Shown: positions 6,502 to 16,808 of the stretch, piece after piece
Position numbering within the stretch: position 1 is the stretch's first letter
How the letters are laid out: each line of letters starts with the position of its first letter
Assembly: GCF_900070365.1 (NCBI RefSeq)
Contig: NZ_LN850107.1
Location: 1,550,001 to 1,614,000, forward strand
Source: Alloactinosynnema sp. L-07
GTDB lineage: Bacteria > Actinomycetota > Actinomycetes > Mycobacteriales > Pseudonocardiaceae
DNA length: 64,000 nt
Direction of reading: 5' to 3'
Position numbers and translations under genes: made by a program
The notes under the pieces: generated by a model
The model's database searches: none
Told to the model about the DNA's origin: nothing
The model's input: the letters and a program-made list of their open reading frames with translations, nothing else

Positions 6502-7794
6502 TCAGAAAGCGTCCGGCAGGTGGATGTCGGTGACGTGGACGTCCACCGCGACGACATCGAGGCCGAGGAACTTCTCGACGGCGTCGATCACGCTGATCCG
6601 AACCTGCTCGGCCACCGCGTTGACCGCGTGCCCGAAGTCGACCACCAGCGAGACCTTGATCGTGGCGATGACGCCGTCGACATCGACCGCGATGCTCTCG
6701 TCGCCGAGGTCGTGCACACCGTCGACCTTGCGGGCCACCATGTTCACGACCTTCGTGACGACCCCGTCGCCGACCGTCGTGCTACCGCGGGTGCCCGCTG
6801 CGGGCCGCGTGTCGGCCGCGACCGGCTCCGCGGCGGGCTCGACAACCAGCTCAGCTTGGTCGATGTCGATGTCGACGATGGCCGACTCGGCGGCGACAGC
6901 CACCGGCGCGTCATCAGACTTGTCAGCCACGGTCTCGCCAGCCACAGCTTCGTCGGCGACGGACTCGGCCACCTCCGCGACCGCACCGTCCTCATCGGCG
7001 AGTTCGGCGCCGTCCTCGCCGGCGACCGCTTCGTCGGACTCGACGGCGTCGACCTCGATCACGGCCTCGTCCTCGGCCGCGTCGCCTTCGGCCGCATCGC
7101 TCTCGGCTGCTTCGTCGTCGGTGACGGCTTCGTTTTCGGTTGCCACGTCGCCGTCGGTCGCGTCGTCCTCGGCCGTTTCGTCGCTCTCGGCTGCTTCGTC
7201 GGTGACGGCTTCGTCTTCGGCTGCGTCTTCGTCGGTTGCGTCGCTCTCGGCCGTGTCGTTGCCTTCGGCCGCGTTGTCCTCGATGGCGGCTGCGTCTTCG
7301 TCGGTCGTGTCGTCCTCGGCCGTGTCGTCGCCTTCGGCCGCGTTGTCCTCGGTGACGGCTTCGTCCTCGGCTGCTTCGTCACCCTCCGCCGCTTCGCCGT
7401 CGGTCACCGCGTCCTCCGCGTTGTCCGCCTCGACGGTCTCGGCGTCTTCGACCTCGTCCGCGGCCTGGTCATCGTCGGTGGACTCCCCGTCAGCGACGGC
7501 ATCCGTGTCCTCGGCGGCTTCATCCAAGGTGTCGGCGTCGCCCGCGGCCTCGGTCGAGGCATCGGTGTCGAGGTCCGCGTCGGCGGTGGTGCCCTCGGTC
7601 TTGGCGGCGTCGTCGGCCGGGGCCACGGTCTCGGCCCTCACGATCTCGATCGCTTCGGTGGGCGCGTCCGAGGCGTGGGCCAGGATGGGGTCGGCCTGGA
7701 TGGGGTCGGTGGCGGGGGCGGCCGGGGTGTAGCCGCCGGTCCGGCTGGTGTCGTTCTTGGAACGGCCGAAGATGCTGTTGATCACGTCAGACAT
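6502..7794 (-). CDS. Asp23/Gls24-family protein with long acidic repetitive N-terminal region
   Basis: The C-terminal ~100 residues (TTVGDGVVTKVVNMVARKVD to VDVHVTDIHLPD) are an Asp23/Gls24 domain, a family linked to envelope stress and cell-surface anchoring in Gram-positive bacteria. In front of it lie about 300 residues made almost entirely of Ala, Asp, Glu, Thr and Val in degenerate repeats (DEDAAEDEAVTD-like units), certainly disordered and highly negative. Typical family members are under 200 residues; this one has 430. The ATG at 7794 (MSDVINSIFGRSK) has the ribosome site AAAGGGG, while the upstream in-frame extension is not protein-like, so this start was chosen. The acidic part may be a polyelectrolyte spacer or cation buffer; this is inference. 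Confidence 0.75.
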   Translation of the reverse strand: MSDVINSIFGRSKNDTSRTGGYTPAAPATDPIQADPILAHASDAPTEAIEIVRAETVAPADDAAKTEGTTADADLDTDASTEAAGDADTLDEAAEDTDAVADGESTDDDQAADEVEDAETVEADNAEDAVTDGEAAEGDEAAEDEAVTEDNAAEGDDTAEDDTTDEDAAAIEDNAAEGNDTAESDATDEDAAEDEAVTDEAAESDETAEDDATDGDVATENEAVTDDEAAESDAAEGDAAEDEAVIEVDAVESDEAVAGEDGAELADEDGAVAEVAESVADEAVAGETVADKSDDAPVAVAAESAIVDIDIDQAELVVEPAAEPVAADTRPAAGTRGSTTVGDGVVTKVVNMVARKVDGVHDLGDESIAVDVDGVIATIKVSLVVDFGHAVNAVAEQVRISVIDAVEKFLGLDVVAVDVHVTDIHLPDAF

Positions 7795-8113
7795 GGTTGT
7801 GGTTTCCCCTTTTCGGGAGCGACGACGGGGGGAGGCGAGCAGACGGCGCCATGCTAGGACCACACCCATGATTCTGATCACTTGGCCCCGCCTTCGAGAT
7901 TTCCTTGTGTCCCAACGCTGTTCAGCTTGAGACACGGCTTCACACGGTCGGCGGTATCGCGGCCGTCGTCGAGCCGTTGCGGCACGTTCGCCAAGTGTTC
8001 AACCCGGCACTTCGACCCTCGTGACACCGAACCCCGGCCCCAACTTCAGGCGGCGGGGAAGCCGTTGTGACGTCAGGAAACCACACGCGTCAAGCCCCCC
8101 GGGCCCGGAACGG
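7795..8113. other. Intergenic region of 319 bp
   Basis: This gap holds the leader and promoter of the Asp23-family gene and the 3' side of the membrane-protein gene at 8114. A ribosome site lies next to 7794, and there is a short palindrome CCGGGCCCGG at 8099-8108 just after the membrane gene. No convincing -35/-10 pair, conserved RNA or small coding frame was seen. Confidence 0.4.
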
Positions 8114-8581
8114 TCAGGTCAGGGTGGCCGGGGTGCTCCGCCTGCGCCGGAGGCGGCCGGTCAGCAGCATCCCGTCGCGCAGGTTCAAGCTCATCATGGC
8201 GATATTGATCGCGCCGCCGAGCAGCTCCACTGCCTGGAGGACGACGAAGGTGGTGCCGAAGTCGCCGCCTGCGGACAGTCGCTGGAGCAGGATGGCGCTC
8301 GGGGTGAGCACGCCGAGTCCGATCGCCGCGACGACGATCATCCGCTTCTGCTTGACCCGCACCCGCGGCCCGCGGCGCGCTCCCATCAGCGCTCTGCCGC
8401 TTCCGCCGGTGATCATCATGCTCGGGACGAGCGCGATGATCCCGTAGAGGATCAGGGCCTTCGTCCCGGCGATGGTGTTGTGGTCACCACCGAGCTCAAC
8501 CACGACGGAGGCGACGAAGAAAGTGGTGATCAGGACCAAGCCGAGGGTCCCGGCGACGGCGTGCACGCGGGTCTTCATCAT
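8114..8581 (-). CDS. Four-helix membrane protein, MarR-operon
   Basis: This 155-residue integral membrane protein has hydrophobic helices near residues 8-30, 43-60, 82-100 and 110-132, separated by basic loops (GARRGPRVRVKQKR) and followed by an Arg-rich tail. The family was not recognised beyond 'transmembrane protein'. Its ATG at 8581 overlaps the TGA of the upstream MarR gene (ATGA), so the two are translationally coupled and should share the palindromic operator before MarR. By analogy with other MarR operons it may be a transport accessory or membrane-stress protein controlled by a small ligand; this is inferred from context only. Confidence 0.6.
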   Translation of the reverse strand: MMKTRVHAVAGTLGLVLITTFFVASVVVELGGDHNTIAGTKALILYGIIALVPSMMITGGSGRALMGARRGPRVRVKQKRMIVVAAIGLGVLTPSAILLQRLSAGGDFGTTFVVLQAVELLGGAINIAMMSLNLRDGMLLTGRLRRRRSTPATLT

Positions 8582-9039
8582 TCTCCTCCTAGGGGTGGGT
8601 CCTGAGACGCGAGGTTGGCGTCGATGCGCCGGAGGGTCTGGTTGAGGTGGGCCACGTCTTCGTCGCTGATCCCGTCCAGCGCCCGGGCGAGCACATCCTG
8701 GGCGAGGGCGACCAGGGACGCCTGGAGTCGCCTGCCCTCCTCCGTGAGGAAGACCTCGAACGCCCGTCGGTCCTGCTCGTTCTGCCTGCGGAAGACGTAG
8801 GCGTCTCGCTCAAGCAGGGCGAGCATCCTGGTCACGTTCGGCTTGTCGTTGAACGTCCGTTCGGCCAGCTCCACCTGGGACAGCCCCTCCTCCTCCCAGA
8901 GCCGGGTCAGCAGCGCCCACTGCTCGGCGGTGACCGTGCGGCCGCTGCCGCGGAACGCGTGCAGCAGAGCGCGCTTGAGGTGGATGGCGGTTCGGTTGAT
9001 GACGAATCCCGCCGAGTCGTCGAGCCTGAAGTCCGTCAT
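8578..9039 (-). CDS. MarR-family transcriptional regulator
   Basis: The 153-residue product has the MarR winged-helix layout: helix TVTAEQWALLTRLWEEEG, the DNA-reading HTH SQVELAERTFNDKPNVTRML, the wing VFRRQNEQDRRAFEVFLTEE, and a C-terminal dimerisation helix. The ATG at 9039 is preceded by a near-perfect ribosome site, GGTAGGAGG, 4 nt upstream; longer in-frame starts would run through the operator. A 24-bp palindrome covers the region just upstream, indicating autoregulation. It is co-transcribed with the overlapping membrane-protein gene. The ligand is unknown. Confidence 0.88.
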   Translation of the reverse strand: MTDFRLDDSAGFVINRTAIHLKRALLHAFRGSGRTVTAEQWALLTRLWEEEGLSQVELAERTFNDKPNVTRMLALLERDAYVFRRQNEQDRRAFEVFLTEEGRRLQASLVALAQDVLARALDGISDEDVAHLNQTLRRIDANLASQDPPLGGE

Positions 9040-9053
9040 GTGCCTCCTACCAA

Positions 9054-9077
9054 TATCAGTTGTTATAACAACCGATA
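9054..9077. promoter_or_regulatory. MarR operator (24-bp near-perfect palindrome)
   Basis: On the minus strand the half-sites are TATCGGTTGTTA and TAACAACTGATA, which match as an inverted repeat at 11 of 12 positions. The site lies 15 nt before the start codon at 9039 and is AT-rich in a GC-rich genome. Its length and symmetry are typical for MarR dimers. Confidence 0.8.
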
Positions 9078-9135
9078 CTACCGCAATCGCCCGGCCCATG
9101 GGGCGTGGAGCGCGCCCGGGTGAGCGGGGACGCGG

Positions 9136-11937
9136 TCACCCGGGGCCGAACGCCGATTCCGCGTTGTCGAGCGCCTGGCGGATTCGTGCGTCCTCTCGAC
9201 TGCCTGTGGTGCTCAGTCGCAGCAGTGGCAGCCGGTGTGCGCGCAGGATCTCGTTCTTGATCGAGTCTCGCCGGAGCTGGTCTGGGTTGTTCTCGTGGAA
9301 GGCGAAGCCGTCGACTTCGATGGCCAGCGTCGGCTGGTTGGTCACCCGGTTGTAGACGACGAAGTCGACCGATGCTCGATTGCGCACGTAGGTGGCCTGA
9401 TCGGGGGTGAGCCAGCTGAGGTCGGGAAGCAGGTTCCGCAGGAGGATCTGGCAGCTCACGGTCAGATGTAAGTACTCGCGCTCGGCGAGGATGTCGTGCA
9501 GCGTGGTCCAGATTATGTCCTCGGATCGGAAGTTCATCTCGTTTCTCAGCCGTGCGGCGAGCGGGCGCAGCCGTGCCGAGTACGCGCTGTAAAGCAGGTC
9601 GAACATCGAGACCACCGTGCTGTCCACGATGTCCTCGCCGGGGTTGTGGTAGCGGATGTAGCCGACCAGGTCCCGGATGTGGCGGCTGGTGGGCAGCAGG
9701 GCGTGGTTCGTCACCAGGATGAACCGCCGGACCGCCCGCGACACCGCCACGTTGATCATCCGTGGGTCATCCACAAAGGACATACCGGTCCGACCGCTCC
9801 ACGTCTCGTCCAGGACTGTGCTCAGGATGACCACATCCTTCTGCCTGCCCTGGAACCTGTGGATGGTGTCGGCGGCGATCTGGTCGAGCGCGTCGCCGAC
9901 TTTGTCGGCCTGAAGCCGGTACGGGGTGGTGACACCTATTTCGTCGTCGGCGACGCCCAAGCCGTACTCCTGGATCACCTCGTGGGCGATGACGTCCACT
10001 TCGCGCTGGTTCGAGCGGCCGCCGCCGCGGTGTTGGCGCATGTGGTTGCCCTCGACCGTGCGCACCACGATCATGGGCCGGTCGGCTCCGCTGATGGTGT
10101 ACGGGATGAGTTCGCCGTCGTAGAACTTCTTGTTGCAGAAGCCGATGATGGCTGGGTCGCACCGGTAGTGCTCGCGCAGCAGCGTCCGCGGGAGATCGTC
10201 GCCGTGCAACTGGGCCAGCGAGGAGAGGAGACTGTGCTGTCGGCAGTCGTGGGCAGGCGTCGGCGGGTCAAGGTCGGCCGCGGCGTCGAGCGGGATGGGC
10301 GGCAGCTGCCGCTGGTCGCCGACTACCACGAGATTGCGGCAACACGACATGGCCAGTCCGGCCAGCAGCAGGTTGACCTGCGAAGCCTCGTCGATAATGA
10401 GGTAGTCGAGCAGGTATCCCTCAGCGATGCTCGCTCGCAACGAGTGACAGGTGCTCAGCAGCACCGGATAGTCCATGACGAACTTCGTGAACGTCCCACC
10501 CCGCCGGTACGTCTCCTCCTGGTACGTCGTGCGCTGGAGGCCCCGGTAGCGAGTGCCGAGGTGAGCGCTCAGGACCTGGACCGACAGCCGCTGGTGCTCC
10601 TCGGCCAACTGGTCGAAGTCCGCATGACGCAGTTGGTCCTCGGTTCGCCCGATCTCCTGCTCCAACTCGGCGATCCGCTTGTCGTAGTACGCCCGTTGCA
10701 GTCGGAGCACCACGTTGGTGTCACCATGGTCGAGCCCGCTCAAGGATCCGTACTTGAAATACTTCCGGACCCGCCGCAAGAGCCCTGGACGGGCACCGGC
10801 GTGCTCCACCTCGCTCTCAGCCAGGTAGTCGAGGACGCGGTCGGCCGAACGGCGCAGCAGTGGGAGGCCGGCCAGCTCAGGCACCTGCTCCTGCCGCACG
10901 TGCTGTTCGAAGTGCCGCAGCTCCAGCCGGTGGGCGTCGAGTGCTTGCCGCAGTTCGGCGCGGGTGCGCTCGGCGGTTTGCAGCAGGCGCAGCCGCTGGT
11001 CCAGAGCCGCTAGGCGTCCGGGGTCCCGGGGGTACGGCGGCGCGAGGTCCACGAGCCTGCTGACGCGTGCGTTGCGATCCGGTTGCCCCGCGAAGAACTC
11101 GGCCCTTTTCTCCCGTCGTCCGACGTTGGCGATCACGTGCCCGAAGTCCAGTTTGTCGAGCTTGTCCCGGACGTTGTCGACGGCGGTGTTGCCGAACGAG
11201 ACCACGCCGACGGTCTTGCCCTCAATCGCGATGATGTTGGCGATCAGGTTCAAGATGGTCTCGGTCTTGCCAGTGCCCGGTGGCCCCTCGATGACCGAGA
11301 GGGAACGGGTGAGCGCGTTCTCGACCGCTCGCCGCTGGCTGATGTTGCAGCGGAAGGGAAAGATCGGGGCGGCGGACAGGGGCCTCGACCCGATCGGCGC
11401 ACCGGCCAGGAACGAGCCCAGCACACTGTCCGGGTGGACGAAACGCAGCTTCTCGTAGGGCGGCTTGAGCGGATCATCCGCGGGCAGACGCGCCACGACG
11501 CCGCGCCAGTAGCCCAGCACGTCGGCCACAGCTTGATTCCGCGTGGCCGAGGCGAGGACGCGGACCTTCGAAGCGGGGTAGGTGCTGTATGCCTCGCCCC
11601 TCGCCTTTCGGTAGAAGATCCGAGTCCACGCGCCCTCTGGATGGGCGAAGGTCAAGACCTCGGTCGCGCCCGCCCAGACAACGCCGTCGACCTCGACTCC
11701 GGTTCCATCGCCGAGGCTGACACTTGTGGGACTACGGAGGATCCGCACACGTTTCAGCCCGTACTTGAATACTCGACTTCCGCCGAAGTCGATCTCGACT
11801 TTCCCGATCGCGGTGTGGACCGCGTATCGGGAGACGCTCGACGTCTTGTCGATGAACGGCTGTGACTCATCCTGGCGAATCAACACAGCGTCACGGCGTG
11901 GATCGATCACGCGTACCCCCCAGTCCAACGTGATCAT
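9136..11937 (-). CDS. Superfamily 1 (Upf1/DNA2-like) helicase fused to a PD-(D/E)XK/DUF559-like nuclease domain
   Basis: This is a 933-residue ATP-dependent nucleic-acid motor. Motifs in order are Walker A GPPGTGKTE (residues 218-226), motif II IIDEASQ, motif III VVGDQRQLPPI, motif IV LREHYRCDPAIIGF, motif V DTIHRFQGRQKDVV and motif VI NVAVSRAVRRF. A helical insertion of about 190 residues lies between motifs I and II. The last ~110 residues look like a DUF559/DUF2726-type nuclease: SVDFVVYN, then LAIEVDGFAFH and the basic RRDSIKNEIL. Helicase-nuclease fusions of this sort occur in phage-defence repertoires and in repair. There are no neighbours of an obvious defence system, so the role is open. 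Confidence 0.8.
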   Translation of the reverse strand: MITLDWGVRVIDPRRDAVLIRQDESQPFIDKTSSVSRYAVHTAIGKVEIDFGGSRVFKYGLKRVRILRSPTSVSLGDGTGVEVDGVVWAGATEVLTFAHPEGAWTRIFYRKARGEAYSTYPASKVRVLASATRNQAVADVLGYWRGVVARLPADDPLKPPYEKLRFVHPDSVLGSFLAGAPIGSRPLSAAPIFPFRCNISQRRAVENALTRSLSVIEGPPGTGKTETILNLIANIIAIEGKTVGVVSFGNTAVDNVRDKLDKLDFGHVIANVGRREKRAEFFAGQPDRNARVSRLVDLAPPYPRDPGRLAALDQRLRLLQTAERTRAELRQALDAHRLELRHFEQHVRQEQVPELAGLPLLRRSADRVLDYLAESEVEHAGARPGLLRRVRKYFKYGSLSGLDHGDTNVVLRLQRAYYDKRIAELEQEIGRTEDQLRHADFDQLAEEHQRLSVQVLSAHLGTRYRGLQRTTYQEETYRRGGTFTKFVMDYPVLLSTCHSLRASIAEGYLLDYLIIDEASQVNLLLAGLAMSCCRNLVVVGDQRQLPPIPLDAAADLDPPTPAHDCRQHSLLSSLAQLHGDDLPRTLLREHYRCDPAIIGFCNKKFYDGELIPYTISGADRPMIVVRTVEGNHMRQHRGGGRSNQREVDVIAHEVIQEYGLGVADDEIGVTTPYRLQADKVGDALDQIAADTIHRFQGRQKDVVILSTVLDETWSGRTGMSFVDDPRMINVAVSRAVRRFILVTNHALLPTSRHIRDLVGYIRYHNPGEDIVDSTVVSMFDLLYSAYSARLRPLAARLRNEMNFRSEDIIWTTLHDILAEREYLHLTVSCQILLRNLLPDLSWLTPDQATYVRNRASVDFVVYNRVTNQPTLAIEVDGFAFHENNPDQLRRDSIKNEILRAHRLPLLRLSTTGSREDARIRQALDNAESAFGPG

Positions 11938-12035
11938 GATCGTACGTCACGGAGGGCGACTGGTTGGATACGGCAGGGCTACCACTTCCGCAGGATCAGC
12001 AGGTGGCGCATGGCGTGCTCGCCGAAGCTGCTGCC

Positions 12036-13727
12036 TTACGGCGCTACGCAGCCGGGCGGCAGGGCGAACCAGCGCAGCGACTCGAAGTCCTCGGCCAGCC
12101 CGCTGGGCCCGTCGACGGCGACGTCCGCCTTGGCCATGAGGATCCGCCGGGCCCGGTCGAGGTGCTCGACCAGCGCGTCCTCACCGAGTGCGGCGGCCGT
12201 CGGCGCGTGCTCGGGTCGCCGGAGATTCGGTACGTGGGGCATGAACTCGTCAGAACGGTGGTGGCGCCAAAGGCCGGTGTGCGCGTCGAAGCGGTAGTCG
12301 GGCAGCAGCCGTGTGCCGTGGTCGGCGAGGAGCGTGACGGCGTCGACGAGATAGTCCCGGACGGCGTCGGAGATGAAGTAGTTGAAGTTCAGCCGGACCC
12401 ACCCCGGTTTGATGCCGTCACAGCCGCGGGCGCTCTCGTCGTCGTAGGCGTGGGACCGGATGGGGTCGATCGCGAGGAGCCGGTGTCCATAGGGCCCGGC
12501 ACACGAACAGCCGCCGCGGGACTGCACGCCGAACAGGTCATTGAGGACGGCGACCACGAAGTTGTGGTGCAGGAAGAGCTCACCAGCCCGGATCTGGAAG
12601 GACACAATGGACAGTCGGGCCGACCGGTGGTCGCCGAGCACCTGGATGCCGGGATGGGCGGACCAGCGGTCCACGGCGTTGTGCCAGAGGCGTTCTTCCT
12701 TGGTCTGAATGAGGTCCGTGCCCACCGAGTCCTTGAGCGCGAACACGATCCCCGCGCGGATGGACTCCACGATCGCCGGTGTGCCGCCTTCCTCCCGGGC
12801 GACCCGGTCGGCGAGATAGCGATGGCCCAGCGGGCCGACGAAAGCCACGGTACCGCCGCCGGGAGTGGTCGGGACCCGGTTGGCGACGAGGTCGCGCCGC
12901 ACGACGAGCACTCCAGGCGTCTGCGGGCCGCCGACGAACTTGTGCGGTGACAGGAAGAGCGCGTCCTTGTGGTCACCTCGCCCCGGCGCGCTCTCGGCCA
13001 TCCGGATCGGGACGTAGGGTCCGGCGGCCGCGTAGTCCCAAAAGGACAGAGCGCCGTGCCGGTGCAGGATCGACGCGAGGCGGTCGGTGTCGGTGAGGAT
13101 GCCGGTGACGTTGGAGGCGGCGGAGAAGCTGCCGATCCGCAGCGGCCGATCGGCGTGCTCTTGGAGCCCTCGCTCGAGCTGGTCGAGGTCGATGTGGCCG
13201 TCGGCGTCCTCGTCGATGACGACGACGTCGGCGACGGACTCACGCCAGGGCAGCTCGTTGGAGTGGTGCTCGTAGGGGCCGACGAACACGACGGGCCGGT
13301 CGGCGGCGGGAATGTGGTCACTGAGCCGGTAGCGCTCATCCATCCCGCCGGGGACGCGGAGTTCGAGGATGCCGATCAGCTTGTTCACCGCGGCCGTGGC
13401 ACCCGACCCGCAGAAGATCACGATGTCGTCCGCCGTGGCGCCGACGGACGCGTGGATGATGTCGCGCGCCTGCTCGCGCAACAGCCCGGTGTGCAGTCCG
13501 GTGCCGGAGCTCTCGGTGTGGGTGTTGGCGTAGCGCGGCAGGACGTGCTCGCGGACGAAGTCCTCGACGAAGTCGAGCGCCCGGCCGGAGGCCGTGTAAT
13601 CGGCGTAAGTGATCCTGTGCGGACCGTAAGGACCGTCCAGGATCTCGCCTTCGCCGACCAGGCCCCGGCGGATTCGTTCGAGCAGCACGGGAGCGGACAC
13701 GTCGCTGGGCCGTGCGGACGTCGTCAC
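12036..13727 (-). CDS. Class V aminotransferase-fold PLP-dependent enzyme
   Basis: The 563-residue protein matches the cysteine-desulfurase/class V fold. ITYADYTASGRALDFVEDFV and YANTHTESSGTG form the substrate entry segment, IVIFCGSGATAAVNKLIGI the cofactor phosphate cup, SFSAASNVTG and DYAAAGPYVPI lead to the Asp that holds the pyridine ring, and LSPHKFVGGPQTPG contains the Schiff-base Lys. A C-terminal extension of about 130 residues (DYRFDAHTGLWRH and after) goes beyond the catalytic core. The GTG at 13727 has AGGGAG upstream, while the longer frame to 13817 is Arg-rich and unlikely to be translated. No Isc/Suf partners are nearby; cysteine lyase or desulfurase activity is possible but unproven. 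Confidence 0.75.
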   Translation of the reverse strand: MTTSARPSDVSAPVLLERIRRGLVGEGEILDGPYGPHRITYADYTASGRALDFVEDFVREHVLPRYANTHTESSGTGLHTGLLREQARDIIHASVGATADDIVIFCGSGATAAVNKLIGILELRVPGGMDERYRLSDHIPAADRPVVFVGPYEHHSNELPWRESVADVVVIDEDADGHIDLDQLERGLQEHADRPLRIGSFSAASNVTGILTDTDRLASILHRHGALSFWDYAAAGPYVPIRMAESAPGRGDHKDALFLSPHKFVGGPQTPGVLVVRRDLVANRVPTTPGGGTVAFVGPLGHRYLADRVAREEGGTPAIVESIRAGIVFALKDSVGTDLIQTKEERLWHNAVDRWSAHPGIQVLGDHRSARLSIVSFQIRAGELFLHHNFVVAVLNDLFGVQSRGGCSCAGPYGHRLLAIDPIRSHAYDDESARGCDGIKPGWVRLNFNYFISDAVRDYLVDAVTLLADHGTRLLPDYRFDAHTGLWRHHRSDEFMPHVPNLRRPEHAPTAAALGEDALVEHLDRARRILMAKADVAVDGPSGLAEDFESLRWFALPPGCVAP

Positions 13728-13963
13728 GGCGGACTCCCTGCCTCGTCGATACCGGTCCAGTCTGGACGCTTGGCCACGGCGGCGCTGAGGCCGGTGGTCC
13801 TCGGTGGAAGGGGCCAAGGACCCCTTCTGCAGGCGACCGACAGCGAAAATCGGGAAGTTTGTGATGGCGCGGTGGCCGCGAGTGACGAACGGTCCCGTCG
13901 AGGGAAGTCCACCTGTCCGTCAAGGGCGGCGGTGGCGAACGCAAAGATGCCGTTAAGGAAGTA

Positions 13964-15627
<1,664 letters not shown>

Positions 15628-15652
15628 CCGTCGGGGCAGAAAGGGGTCGCGG

Positions 15653-16591
15653 TCACTGCCAGGTCATGTCGATCCGGCGTTCGAAGGTGACATAGCCCGC
15701 CTGGGCGAAGGCCGCCGCCATCGGTGTGTTGCCGACGTCGGTCGCCGCGCGGATCCGCGGTACGTTCTGCTCGGCGAGTACGCGGGTACCCGCGGCGAGA
15801 ACGTCGTGGATGTATCCGTTGCCGCGATGCGCGGGCACCACGCCGAGGTACCCGATGATCGGGTTGTAGCCGTTGTGCGCCGGCGTCACGAACCCGACCG
15901 GCTCACCGTCGGGAAGGGTCGCGATCCGCCACCAGTCGGGCGGGCTGGCGAAGCGCTCGAATTCGTCGCGATACTGCTTGTGCGCAGCCTGACTGGGGGT
16001 CATGCGGGTCAGGTCGTCGCGACTGTGCGCGTCGAGGGTGCCGTCCAGCACGAGCGTCATGAGCTCGATGAGTTCGCCCGGGTCGCCCACCGGCCGGAAG
16101 GCGAGTCGCCCGGTGGGTTCGGGAATGGGCGTGCCGGGTCGCCACTCCAGCCGCAGCCGCTCGACGAACAGCTTCGCCCCGACCCGCCCGAGCGCGCCCA
16201 TCCGGACGTCGACCGCCTGCCGCGTGGTCTCGTGGTCGCGCCAGTCCGCGGGGAGGCACCGGCAGTACTCGGGGGGCGTCGCGCCGGTGGGAACCACCGT
16301 TGGCAGGGCGGTTTCCAGCAAACGCACACCGTCGTCGATGTCGCCGTCGATGTCGAGGATGTCCATGAGCAGCGGGTGCTCATCGCCGGCCTGCGACCAC
16401 CAGCCTGCCCGCGCCACCACGCGGTCACCGCGCAGAGCGAGCCACAGCCACTCCGGCCGCCGTCGATTGGTCGCCAGGTCGTCGGCGACCTCATCGTTGA
16501 TGACATACGGCAAGCTGTTGAACAGGTCCAGCTCATCGGGTCCGGTGAGCGGCCGCACGGTCAGGTCGTGCTGGTGCGAAGTCAAGGACAC
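15653..16591 (-). CDS. GNAT-family N-acetyltransferase
   Basis: The 312-residue protein has a C-terminal GNAT core: PIIGYLGVVPAHRGNGYIHDV is the acetyl-CoA pyrophosphate-binding motif A (the R/Q-x-x-G-x-G type), followed by RIRAATDVGNTPMAAAFAQAGY, a typical motif B. The N-terminal half resembles a degenerate second GNAT domain, giving the two-domain length seen in many actinobacterial members. It converges on the cholesterol oxidase gene with a 25-bp gap. The substrate cannot be inferred. Confidence 0.8.
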   Translation of the reverse strand: MSLTSHQHDLTVRPLTGPDELDLFNSLPYVINDEVADDLATNRRRPEWLWLALRGDRVVARAGWWSQAGDEHPLLMDILDIDGDIDDGVRLLETALPTVVPTGATPPEYCRCLPADWRDHETTRQAVDVRMGALGRVGAKLFVERLRLEWRPGTPIPEPTGRLAFRPVGDPGELIELMTLVLDGTLDAHSRDDLTRMTPSQAAHKQYRDEFERFASPPDWWRIATLPDGEPVGFVTPAHNGYNPIIGYLGVVPAHRGNGYIHDVLAAGTRVLAEQNVPRIRAATDVGNTPMAAAFAQAGYVTFERRIDMTWQ

Positions 16592-16808
16592 TCTCTCTCA
16601 TGAGGCTAGCCACAGTTCTATTCGGCGGGTCTCGCTGCCGCAACCCGATAACCGGGGGACGCCGACGTCCGCGGGCACGGCGCTCCGTAGACCCTAGGGG
16701 AAGATCTACACCTAGAGGATGACCTCGACTCCTACCTGAGGATGTGGCGCGCCCGAGGGCATCGTGGAAAGACTCGGACTGTCAGCTGACGGTTTCGGGA
16801 GGAAACAT

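Noticed and set aside
7050..7400. Tandem DNA repeats that might suggest a CRISPR or VNTR array
   Set aside because: The repeats are degenerate, lack constant-length spacers, and encode an acidic repeat in frame with the Asp23 domain.
12036..13727. SufS/IscS cysteine desulfurase
   Set aside because: The fold and Schiff-base Lys fit, but the protein is longer than usual and has no Suf/Isc neighbours, so only the class V fold is claimed.
13807..13827. GAAGGGG/CCCCTTC hairpin as a terminator
   Set aside because: It lies upstream of both divergent genes, so it is not placed to terminate either.
16592..16808. Operator in the GNAT / DD-peptidase divergent gap
   Set aside because: Only a 5-bp inverted repeat (GTAGA/TCTAC) and a CCTAGG site were seen, too weak to report.
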